Positions 32,905 to 45,383 of a stretch of DNA of 64,000 bases are shown here, in pieces. A program made the translations under genes and the position numbers. Position 1 is the first letter of the stretch. Every line of letters begins with the position of its first letter. Source of the DNA: Dendrophyllia cribrosa (lineage: Eukaryota > Cnidaria > Anthozoa > Scleractinia > Dendrophylliidae); the NCBI GenBank assembly GCA_024195265.1, contig JAJLRJ010000008.1, forward strand, positions 8,279,488 through 8,343,487, written 5' to 3'. Below the pieces are notes generated by a model. That model ran no database searches. It was not told where the DNA came from and saw only the letters and a list, made by a program, of their open reading frames with translations.

Positions 32905-33283
32905 ACATGGAGAAGAGTTACTCCTTTCATTCAGTCATTGTTCCTGAAAACCACGTTGTTTATACTATTGAATGTTTTGTAAATGAAGGCTGTACCACAA
33001 TGAAGCCAGTGATTCTTCCAAGTGTTATATATACCTGACATGAACATTAGTAATGGAAGTAGGGTTGTAGGAGACACTGTTGTGACACTTCAGTTACGCT
33101 GTTTTACTGGAAGTGAGAGTAGCCGGAAGTCACTAAACTGGAGGTGTTAATTGAAAAACTATGAACCGGAAGTGCACAATTTAAAATATATGTGCATAAA
33201 TTTGCATGCAAAATCGTGACAAAAAATAAAAAAAAAACTAAGGGCATTTTTTAACTCATTGCGCTTTGCGCATGAGTAATAAA
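32905..33283 (+). repeat. Dispersed repeat C, copy 1
   Basis: About 380 bp repeated in inverted orientation at 40482-40868. Both copies contain a short frame with FHS-x-IVP-x-NHV and [16 protein letters not shown], then several ACTTCCGG motifs, then CATGCAAA-type AT-rich sequence and an end at GCATGAGTAATA. No termini that I can match to a superfamily. Confidence 0.75.
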
Positions 33284-33557
33284 TACAGTAGAACCCTGCT
33301 ATCTTGAGTAAAATCCAATCTGTGGATTAATGACTCTTAGTCCCTATTTTTAGTTGTTGACGTTTTTACTATCGGCTTTCATACTTGAACTAAGTAAGGT
33401 CAAAATTCCTCTGACACTGTCCCTTTAAAGTAAGACTTTATCCACAGAATCAAACGTTTTCTCATTGATTCAACTTCAGATGAAGCTGTACCAATTCTAT
33501 AAATGGGGTTAGTTTCTAGAGAAACTGTGGTGCTGCGTCGGTGGGGGGATGAAACAC

Positions 33558-33660
33558 GAGAATTTAGTTTTATCGACTGAGTCGATAAGGTAAATTGACC
33601 ACCGTAAAAAGATTAGTGGTCAATTTACCTTATCGACTCAGTCGATAAAACTTAATTCTC
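33558..33660. repeat. 103-bp near-perfect hairpin
   Basis: 45-base arms at 33558-33602 and 33616-33660 match at 44 positions and enclose a 13-base loop. Each arm holds its own palindrome TATCGACTGAGTCGATA. This cruciform-like arrangement has no coding potential. Confidence 0.9.
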
Positions 33661-34593
33661 CTGTACCAATTCTGTTTGTGGTATGACTGAAACTGTGCAT
33701 CTTTTTAATATTCAGACAAAAATCACAACATGTTTTCAAACAATTTTGTTGAATGTTGTAGTTCCCCTTGAAAGTCATGCCCAAATATGTCACAGGCAAA
33801 AGGCAACATTGTTGGGGCCTGACACATCATTCTATACAAGATCGGGAAAGTGAAGGTGTTCCCTTATGTTACATCACAGGGATAAGCTAGAGCGGGTCAA
33901 GAGATCCTCCTATAGCTTTTGATATATATATATATATATAGCTGATTATTTTGTAAAGGAAGACGAAGTCTCTTGATGTATTTTTGAAACACAAATGAAC
34001 TAATTGAGAACACTGTTTTTACATCCACCTACTGGAGACAGGACTGCTATTTCTATGTGGTCATCCAAGCCATATGAAGGTCTTATCATTTGCAGATATC
34101 ATGGCAAAGATAGCACCTTAGTCCTCAGTTAACTTAGAACCTAAGTGTCGGTCCGACTGGGGAGCAAACCCATGACTTCCCGCTCAGCAGACCAGCCGTC
34201 TAAGCAAAGTCAATTGTAACTTTATCAAGGATAATAGTGCTGCATGCATTGTAGAAATACACTGGTTAATATAAAGTATTAAACTGAACAATTCAGTGAG
34301 CAGTTTTTTCCTAAAACCTTTATTGAATAAGTTTACAGCCTTTATAAAATGTTTCTTTTCTGAGAATGATTTTAATCACCTACAGTTTTGTTACTATACC
34401 ACCAGAATACATTACAAACGCTTGCCCTTACATGAAATAAGAGAAAGAAAGAAATTTCCATGATACTTAATTGGATACCCTACTGTAAATAAATGAGGTC
34501 TAATGTACAGGCATTGTTCAGTAGCTGTAGAACAAAATAATATTAATATCCCAGAAAAAATGTCAGTTTGCCTTTGGATCTCTTTGAAACTAA

Positions 34594-34804
34594 GGGCGCT
34601 TACCATTTGTCAGAACTGGCCGGCTGGACCGCTCAATTCGTTAATATTATTCCATTATTTGCCAGAACTGGTCGGCCAGACTGGTAAATTTGGAAATAGT
34701 ATGCACCCTTTTGATGGACTTGTAGGAACAAGTCTTCAAAAAGATGCATTCTAGTTACAAATGGACCGGTCTGGCCGGCCAGTTCTGACAAATGGTAAGC
34801 GCCC
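34594..34804. mobile_element. TAA-flanked MITE, 211 bp
   Basis: Termini GGGCGCTTACCATTTGTCAG form about 31 bases of inverted repeat, flanked by TAA at 34591-34593 and 34805-34807. Same signature (TAA site, GGG terminus) as the elements at 20819 and 50300. Confidence 0.85.
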
Positions 34805-34990
34805 TAAGACTAAATGAGTTCAAAATCATTTTATGGTGTATTTGGTGATATGAAGTTATACACCCCCGTTCCCCCCCCTTCCCCCCCCCCCCCCCCCCCC
34901 CCAACCCTGCCATGCAACAGATACTTTTGAAACAATTTAATCCTGTTTAAAAACTAACCACTTTATTTACCCCTCTATCTACTAACTAAA

Positions 34991-35488
34991 GGCTTGGTAC
35001 ACACTTAAGTGACACAATGATCATAACGAAAAATCATAATTGGGGGCAGATTTCTAAAACCTCAAAGGCTGCCATCTTGAAAGAGTCTGACTGGAAAGAA
35101 CTTGAACACCATAGCTCATTTGCATTGTTATGATTATGTACGACGTTAGGGTTTCACGTCCCCACTTACAAACTAGCAGTAATCACAGATTATGGAGACG
35201 CGTTTGAAGGAATTTCCGGCGGAAATGAGCCCCTGAAAAAAAAAACAGGGGCGGCCATTTGGAAGACCGTCTACCAAAAAATCTCAAATTTTACTGCACA
35301 TAAACCACAGGACAACCAACATGAAATTAGGATTGCGTTCTTCGATCGCGATTAATGTAGTTAAAGATTTTAATCACAGACATAGTAATAATCAATTTTA
35401 AAACAAATATGTTTATAGGCATTCCTGCTCAAATGTGAGTGACATAATGGCGCTGATGATCGTTAGGTTGCAAGTGAGTACCAAGCCT
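34991..35488. mobile_element. Inverted-repeat element with internal dispersed repeat
   Basis: Imperfect TIRs AGGCTTGGTACACACTT and its near-complement at 35470-35488 bound about 500 bp that contain the repeat also found at 6590. Confidence 0.55.
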
Positions 35489-35672
35489 GAACCAATCTAA
35501 TCCACGTATATTAATACATGCAGCTGATTATAGAGATTTGAGATGGTTCTAAGCTTAACAGAAATCAACAAAAAGTCAACTAAATGTTTGCAAACAGTGT
35601 AAGTTCCTTGACCATATATAATGCTATAAAGGAAAGTGCCAAGCATAGTTATATTATTATATAGACATTATA

Positions 35673-38600
35673 TTAGTCCGGCAGGAAGTTCACGTGCGGC
35701 CTTTTTTCAAACAAGGTGTCCACAACAGTGGAATCAGCCATTGTTGTAGTATCCCCAATATTCTTGTCATTCTTTGCCACATGCCTCAGCACTCTTCTCA
35801 TGATCTTCCCAGAGCGTGTCTTTGGAAGCCCAGGGGCATTTTGAATGATGTCAGGTGTTGCAAAAGGTCCAATTTTGGTGCGAACTGAAATTAATGATTT
35901 GCAGAACAACTTTTAATCCTTTAACACCCAAGAGTGACAAAAATCAAAATATTTAATAATATTTTTCAAGAAAACTCCCAACTGCATTTATCTCATTTCT
36001 TTTCACTCCTGAGAAAAATATTACTGAGCTCAACTTGTGGGCAAGTCTAAGCGACTCCCTAATTCCAGCTCAAGATACAAGTTCTCCTTATACTGATGTA
36101 TCATCATTCCTACTGACATACAGTTGTACATGCAGGGTTTTCATTAAGATTTGAGACATGCATTGCTCTGATCTTAACACCCATAACAAGCTTATTGCTT
36201 TGTTAGTAAATTGAACATATAACTGGCAAATCTCTTGTAACAACATGGTGCCATCAAGTGTACTCAACCATAACATGACAGCCAAGACATGTATATAATA
36301 TTCATTCTTCCTGATGTATATTATGCATTCTTACTGATGTACATGTATACAGGTGTATTCATTCTTACAGACATAGAGTTTTTCTGACGAAGTGTATTGA
36401 TTTTTACTGATGTGTATTTTTACTGACATATATTCATTCTTACTGACGTACAATTATTTTTACTGACCTATATTAATTCTTACTGCATATATTCAGTGTT
36501 GAGAATAATTATTATTTTGGTGATGTATCAAAATAATACATCCTCTAGTTGAAAGCATTCATTTATTTTGTGATCAAAATAATACATCCTCTAGTTGAAA
36601 GCATTCATTTATTTTGTGTCTTTTACCTTTTTGCTTGAGTTCATTTCTCAGCTCTTCATTAAAATCCACTCCCTACAAAAAAAAATAAATAAATTTGTAG
36701 CATGTTTATAGTAAACAATCAAACAGTCACAGGATTATGCTCCTTTTGGTTAAAACTGTACTTAACATTTGACTACAGTAAGTACATTTACTCATACACA
36801 AAATTTCTCTTAAAACATCAAGAGAAAAAATATATCAAGTTATTCTTCAAAGGTTCAAAGGGAGAATAAAACAATCACTTTTTAGTAATTTTTTTAATTA
36901 TGAAAGAAGAGATAAAAAAAAAACGTTTGGAGGTGCAACATGTTTCCATCCTGGACAACCACAGCTAAAGACAAAAAAAAATAGTTCCTGTACATTAGTG
37001 GTCAATAAAATAACAAATTAAAATTATAAAATAAAATATATAAAATTATAGTATTAACTTAAATAAATATTAAAGTAAAATAAAAATAACAAGTATTAAT
37101 TATTAACTAAAGGGGACCATTACTTGTAGGTTCACAATGATGCAAATACAATGAATGTTTTTGGTTTTCCCAACGTGATACTAAAAATAGGTGACATTGG
37201 TTTTACATTGTGCTGTTTCAGGAAAATATCCATACTCTCCCCCCCCCCCCCCCACAGAAGGTCGTTTGGTTTGCGCCCTTGATCACCCCTCTAGAAATTT
37301 CAATTTAGCTTAATACTTACCTTTAAAAACTGACTTTTGAGGCTCCCCCAGCCCCCCCCCCCCCGCCCCCGTCAGGAATTTCCAATAACCTTCCATGGGA
37401 GAGGTATGGATTTTTTCTGAAACAACACCTTGTACAGTACATGTACCTCCATCAGCGTGGTAAAGCAGTATATTCCTTCTCCTTTTTCTTTGTGAGGACA
37501 AGACACCTGTGTGCAATAAATCAAAGACATATTAAGCCCAAACTTGACTGTTAACTGAAATATGCTCTGAGAGTGGATACTATTGTCATGGGCTATCTTC
37601 CTTGACAATAATAAATTTATTATACTAAAGGGTTCCAAATAAGACCGTTCTAAGTGACGTTTTGCAATTTTTACTAAAATCCTGTTTTAAGCCTTATTAA
37701 AATCACAGTTTAAATCAAAATAATGACATACAGATGCAGTAAGGTGAAAAAAAAATCCACATCTTGTCAAAAAAGTCACTTTCTTGCCCAAAGCCCTTCA
37801 ATAAAATTGTACTTCCAAAAGCAACTTTTGATAGAAATACATGTATAAGCAAAAAACACCAACTTTAATTTAAAAAAATAAAAGTACATACTACTCAGTA
37901 ACTTCTGTTTAAATGTCATACTTTGGAGTTTAATGACAGACTTTTATTCTGGGAGTGAAAGGTTAAGTGACTTTTATTATAAAACCTTCATGGTTGAATC
38001 TGCCCACCCTCAATTTCTCACATAAGCTGCCATCCCCTGAGGGCAGCCACCTTCAATTTCCTGAACCTGAGAGGTGAATTATTTGAAAAAGATTCATACA
38101 CTGTATTTAGATGTAAAAAAAAAAACCCAGCCAAGCCAAGATAGGTTTCAAACTTACAACAGCAGCCTCTGTGACTGCATCATGCTCCACTAGTGCACTC
38201 TCAATTTGCGCTGTGCTGAGCAAGTGGCCTGCCACATTCATGCAGTCGTCCGTTCTACCAGTGACCCAATAATAACCATTACTGTCACGCTTACAACCTA
38301 CAACAAAAGGTACAACATTCAGTTACATGGAACACATTTTTAAGTATATCCTGACAATTACAGTTGTCTGTTCAAACATGTTTTGCAAAATGTTGGGGGT
38401 ATGGATATTTGCTGAAACAGCACAAATAAAAAATGTCGCTCCCTTTTCAAAAATTGAGCGCTATCGGAACTTGTTTCCTGCTGTCCTGACCATACTGATG
38501 TACAATGGATTGTATGTGATAAAAAATATATTACAAATCATTGTAACAATTTGTGAGAAAGTGAATGATAGATCTACAACTGTAATGCTCACCATCTCCA

Positions 38601-41600
38601 GTCGTGTAATATCCAGGGAACTTTGAGAAGTACACACGTTCAAATCTCTCGTGGTTGCCATAGATTGTTCTTGCCATGCCTGGCCAGGGCTGCTTCATCA
38701 CCTTCAATATCAAAAAAGGTCAACATTAACTGGGTGGTAATGCAAACATTTATAAGCACAAGATTCACATTAAAATATACGGCTTTGACTGTTTAGCATT
38801 CATTGCTTTGGTTTTGCATTGCTATAATTATACGCTTTGTGATTGGCTAGAAATATATCGCGCCACTTTCTGAACCAATCAGAAGTAAAACCAAAACCAA
38901 TCATGACTTGTTCACATGTGTTTTCCTGCGCTTGACATTTACTAAATGTATTTGTTTCAAGTTCTGATCAATTGGTCCATTGGACTGTCTGCGTCTGTTA
39001 TGATGGGCCAGAATAATAAATAAATGTATTACTCTTTGGTTTTGGTTTAACAGCACTTGATTGAGCAGTACTTGTAATTTTCACTGTATTTTACTTGTCA
39101 CTAACCAGAAATCCCTCACAGGCTCCTTCAAGCTCATTTCCATGTTCATCAACAATGGCTGGCACAACACCAAAGAACGGAAAAGACTAGTAAGAGAAAC
39201 AACAAGCGTTTTTATAGCTTCCCACATGTGAAATAATGAAATGTTTTACATTCATGAATTCATGATTACCGTACAAGTAACAGTAATAATTTCCCCAAAG
39301 CTCATGAGTATTGTATGTGAATTTGCATCTGGATTGGTATGGTAAGTATAATAGAGGTGGGGGGGGGGTTAATAATAATTATTAACTGAGTGAGTGGAGT
39401 TTGTCACTAGCATAGCAGTATATACAGTGAGTGTAGTTTGTCACTAGCATAGCAGTAAAAACAGTGAATGAAGTTTGTCACTAGCATAGCAGCTGACATC
39501 AAGTAGCTGCAGAGGTCTCTTATGTGTCTTCTTTTTAAGCTTGAAGCAGCTAGGGAGTGTAACTATTACCTTAGTCCCGGGGGTAGGGTAGGTAGGTAAA
39601 CTTTATTTATACACGGTGTCAATTCATAAAACATGTTCTTCCATCGAGCCGTGTTTTTTTAACAACAATAGATTAAGTACTTAAGTACTTAAGTCATGAT
39701 TGCAATATTGCAAGGAAGGTTGCAAGAAAAAAAGGAATAAAGAAGCCGAGTCTTACTGCTGCTCCTGGTCTCATAGGTGTGGCTCCTGGAAGCGACGTGA
39801 TAACATGTCCACCCTGCAAGACAGCATAACGTCAATAATACCCTATACAATTTATTACATGCACATACATACAACTGTACAGTAAACATTTCTTCATACA
39901 TTTCACAGAATTTTATTTACAAACACCTTTTCCAGAGACTGATCTACTTTTTGTTATTTCTATTCTTGACTCAGCTCTCTTGCCATTTTGAGAGAAAATC
40001 AAGTGAGTTGTAAACAGTTAATACATGTATGTAATATGAATTAATTTTGAACTGTTGGTTACTTACTGTTTCAGTCTGCCAGTAAGTATCCACAATGGCA
40101 CATTTCTCATCCCCAACAGTATGGTAATACCAAAGCCACGCCTCGGGATTAATTGGTTCTCCTACAGTTCCAAGTACTTTTAGCGACTTACGACTGTGCC
40201 TGTTAGTTAACAATGTGATAATCTATTACTGACAGAATTAAAAGTGACAGTAACTTGTCTAACTAAAAATCCCCCTCCCCAAATGGATCTGTTGTGTCAC
40301 CAGTTTAAGTTTGGTCCAAAGCAGTCTATGTGAAACAACTGCTTCAGTATATATTGTAAATTTTGTTAACCTTAATTAAGATTTTGTAAATCCCAGTCCC
40401 AATAAGATGATTTTTGTTATTTTTGCAATACTGTAAACACATTGTAATTCATTTTTAATGCGAAAATGTGGTGAATAAACATTATTACTCATGCGCGTAG
40501 GGGCATGAGTTATAAAATGGGCTTCGTGTTTCTTTTTTTTTTTTGTGTCACGATTTTGCATGCAAATTTATTCACGCATATTTTAAATTGTGCATTTCCG
40601 GTTCACAGCTTTGCTTTTTACACTTCCGGTTTAGTGACTTCCGGCTACTCTCACTTCCGGCAAAACATCGTTACTGAAGTGTCACGACAGCGTCTCCTAC
40701 AACCCTACTCACATTAGTAATGTTCACGTCAGGTATATATTATTTTCACAAGAATGACTGGCTTCATTGTGGTACAGCCTTCATTTATAAAACATTCAAA
40801 GGTAACGTGGTTTGCAGGTACGATGAGTGAATGAAAGAAGTAACTCTTTGTAACTCTTCTCCATATCTTGTTTAAATTATTAAAATATAAATTGCTTCTT
40901 TTCTTATGGTACATTGAAGTATAAGACAAATAATGTTTGATACGCATGCGCATGACAAACATTTTCTGTCATTTGGTCTTATTGGTGTATAAGTCAGTCC
41001 TGTATTTCTCCCATAGAGGTGAACGTTGCTTTTATACACAGCATACAACTTGAGGCCGAATTTGTTGCGCTTCTGAAAAAACTAAGAGCTATTTTTAATC
41101 AGAGTTCTTCCGAGGCAAAAATGCCAAACATCGATCTCTCGCACTGATAAGCATATTGTCAATTTATTTCCCGTTTTACTGCCGATTCTTTGCAATGTCT
41201 GTATCGGAGCAGTCCTCGCTGCCTGTGGTGAGTAATTTCAAGACTTTTTTCAAGAAAGAACAATAGAAACACACGGCAAAACAGCGTCGTTACCTCAGTC
41301 CATCAGATTTAATAAAAAATTTGGACTTTGGGACTGGACTTCTGTGGATTATGGACTGGGGAATGCGTGTCATATTAATGTCGATTTTTACTGACTTTAT
41401 TACTTTTTGTGGTCACTAGGTTACTAGTAACCACTATGTTGTCACCTGTGTAAGTAAGTACGACTTTCCGAAGCGCGAAGTTGTGCCAAGTTCACCCGAT
41501 TGCTGTACGATGAGACATTTGATAGCTTCGGATTAGACGACTCGATTGTCAAGGAAGTTCTGTTTGTACGTGCGCGCTTAATTTGGATCCGTGGGAAAGG

Positions 41601-44600
41601 TAAACGGAGCTTTCTCGTTCTTTTTACTACTTTACCAAGCACAGCTTTCACCAAATGTGGCCAAGTATTGTTTTCAAAGATTATTTTAGGTGCTTTCGTG
41701 GTTTGGAAAAAGGTTTTAGTGAAAAATCGAGCTCTGAATCGAAGTGTTTGTTTGCAGACCATGAGCTATCCGAACTCATGATTCAAACGCCGCCAGCATT
41801 TCATTTCTGTACCTTTGACCATTCAGAACTGTTTTTTTTTATTAGCGAAAGCATTATGCGAATCATTTTTCCGGATAAGATTGGCATTCTATTACACAGG
41901 AAAAGTCGGCGATTTTAGAAAGCATAATAAAAATAGGTTGCTGAATTGAATTATTTTGTGATGTTTATTATATTTTCGCAGACGCTAGCCGGTTCCTCGC
42001 AGTAATTAGGATACAACAAATTGCCAAGACTTCTAGAAGCAGAAAATTACTGAATTCTGAAAGGTGTTTGACTCTTTTAATCAAAGGAAAGACATTTTCA
42101 TTCAAGGAAATATGAGTTTCATTCAAAAGTTTCGACCTTTTATAGAAAATATATTTTGGATTCAGTGGCCATATAAAAAATTTAAAAACAGCTTGCTATC
42201 AAATTACATTTGACATAAAATTTGCATAAAGCAAAATTGTGTATTTGCGACAACACTTTGAAGAAACTGTGAAGCCTGGAAAAAACTTATTATAGATGAC
42301 AAAATCAAAGCATTTTTTTAAAGAACCAGCCTTAAGTTATGGAAACATTTCATTTCGATTTGGTCTTAAAATCACGGAAAGATTTTAGTGAATGCGTCAC
42401 GCAACGTTTATTTACAAAATGTTTGACCAATTCATAGCAATTCTCACCAAAGATTTGAAAACTTTAAAAAAATCCCGGATCTCCTGAATGCGATTTCCTG
42501 TTTATTTAGAGCCAACAAAAAGTTTATGGCAATCCGGGCAGGAGGGGGTATCTGGGTTAAAAATCAAGGTGCGAGGGTTGGTCGGCCTGGCCGGGAAATC
42601 CGGGCGGGGGAGGGGTAAAAAAACATTGCATCCGTCGGGGTGGGGGGATTTTTTCTGGAATAAACCATTTTACACCGGTTGCATGCGATTTAGTAACACA
42701 GAAAAACTATTGGTAACTTCAATCAACGCGTCTTAGAGTCTCGCGCGCATGAGTATAGGCTAAGTGTAGCCTCTTGTTATTATTATAATTATTCAGGGCT
42801 GTCATTAAGATTTGAGACAGGCGTTGCTCTGATCTTAACACCCGTAACAATCTTGTTGCTTTGTTGTTCAATTTAACCTATGACAGGCAAGATCACCCGT
42901 AACATCAAGGTCTCATCAAGTGCACTCACCTGTAACAGATGCTATGGGTGATGGCCCTTAATGACAGCCCTGTTATTATTTAGTTAGGGTGAGATGATTC
43001 AGTGTTTGTTTGCATGATCACAGTGCAAGTTGATTTACAGTAAACTCTTCTAAGATGTACACCTCTATAAGGTGGACACCTCTCTAAGATGGATGCCAAT
43101 TGTTATTGCCTGGTTCTGGCCAAATTTCATTTGTTCATCTGTAACTAAACTTACTATAAGGCAGACAGCTAGAGCTGTTCCCTTCTGGCTTTATTGACAG
43201 AGCTAACTGTATACCAGAAAAAATGGACAGCAATAAGCATATTCACAACACCGATCGTGTTACATTCGCATCATCTTTTTCCTTTATCTACATTGTAGCT
43301 GCTGTTACTTGGCATGCTTAACCCTTGAGAGCCTGAGTAGGGATCAGTACTTAACTAGTTTCTCCTTGTATTATCAACTGGCTCTATGAGCTCTGTTGGC
43401 ATGAAATATCAAGGATATTAGTTTTGTTAAACACTTTAATTTGGTACCTGGATCAAAGCACCTTTGGTCACGGCCATCACAATGTCATGTTAATATTCCC
43501 AGAAAATATTCCCGTGAAGTTTACAACATGAATTTCACTTCTCAGTGATCAGCAAGAAAAGCAAGAGCTCTTTAGTGGCTGGGATTACATCCTATTTGCC
43601 GCAGCATTTATATCTATTGGACACACTGGTTTATAATTAAAATGCACATATAAGTCCTTTTACTCACTTTTTGACAACAGCTTTGCCAAACTTCATCAGT
43701 GCCCTGATAGCTGTTGGAGCGGTATAGAACTTGGACACATTGTACTTGTCAACTACATCCCAGAAACGGCCAGAATCAGGATAAAATGGAGTGCCTTCAA
43801 ACTAAAACCAATTAATGAGACCTAAAGTTTCTGATGTACATGTATTACACCTTTTGCGCTTCATTAACGGAAAATAGAAATTCATTTTATTTTACATGAA
43901 ATCAATAACATCTTAGGAATAACATTTTCACGAAGAAATGTTCATTTCAATCATCCGTTGGTTCATTTGCGCAATTACCATGCTAATGCATCTTCAATGA
44001 CATCATTGGAATGTCATTTTCTTTTATTGTAAAGTCTATTATGCCTTTGGCAACACATTTTCATCAATAATACAGTCGTTTACATTTTTTGAAAGTCATT
44101 ACTGGCAAGTACATTACCGTCCATAATAAACAAAGTTCATTTTTGACCTTCAATGTGTCCCCGGTTAAGACAACGCGGTAGTAACATGTCAAGTACAGAA
44201 AAGCCGACATTTCACGCCTTGAATATTCAGTACATGTCGTAAGACACAACTGATGGCAGAGAGGAAGTTCAGCAACAGACCACTCCAGTTAGACCAGTTA
44301 CAGAACATCATTTGCGTATTCTTTTTAATTACCAAATAAGGCTGCAAAAAGAACGCAGGATTCCCCGAAAACATAGAGGGTTTAATTGAACTTCGCTATT
44401 TAATTAACTTATTTATTCATTACTTGCCTGAAATGACTTTCAAAAAATGTAAACGGCAGTGTTATTGATGTTTTAACTTAATGTTTTTCCAAAGACATAA
44501 CAGACTTTTCAATACAGAAAATGACATTCCAATGATGTTTCCGTCATGGACGGTTTCGGGCGTTTGAGGTGTCAGATGGAGGAGGAAAGGGATACACATA

Positions 44601-45347
44601 AGAGCACTTACATTTTTATAAAGCACCATGAAGGAAACACTGCATGCACTGATATTAATCACTTACCAGCACACTTGTTGCACCATTTGCCATTGGACCA
44701 TAAGTGATGTAACTATGACCAGTGATCCATCCGATATCTGCAGTGCACCAGTAAACTTCTCCTGGGTGATAATCAAATGTGTACCTGCAGAAACACACAA
44801 AGCAAAGTTATGTTTATTAACGCTGGTTTGCTGCCATAAGAGTTTGCTTACTAAAAACTTGGCTTTTGCTACCCCTGGATGTCAAAACCCTGGGGCAATA
44901 GACAAATTTGGCTAACGCATTGTTGTACACAATTCAAACCTTCTGGGAATAAGATTCTTTGTTCACAATATTTCCATATAATTTCCATGTCCCAAAAGGT
45001 TTAAATTGGGTACAACTGCGTTAGCCGAATTTGTCTATTCAATAAAACAGTAATTTATAAGTGTAGCTATTGTTTTCAACCTCTGAAACAGTGGCTACAC
45101 TTGTAAAAGTTTTATTGAATTGACCCCTGGAAGTGTTGTGTAAAACGTGATGAAATGTCCATTCTTTCTTTTTTTTTTTCAGACTAAATTTAGTTTTAAA
45201 GTAAATGTTCTTATAAGTAGTTATGGTATTAAATTTACAGTAAGAGGAATATAAAAATACTGTGAAATATATAGATTGAATTAAGCTTAGTACTACACGT
45301 AATATGTCGTGAATTATTATTCCTGTCATATAAATGTTTTTTTTTTC

Positions 45348-45383
<36 letters not shown>

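Larger units (their letters stand above)
32624..35672. other. Repeat-rich spacer between the serpin and acetyl-CoA synthetase
   Basis: No gene found. Contents: repeat C (32905), the hairpin at 33558, a short (TA)n at about 33925-33941, a possible SINE head on the minus strand near 34165, the MITE at 34594, a poly-C run of 22 at 34881 and the nested element at 34991. Confidence 0.5.

Noticed and set aside
41442..41781. Gene in acetyl-CoA synthetase intron 10
   Set aside because: Overlapping frames on both strands without domain, start context or repeat conservation.
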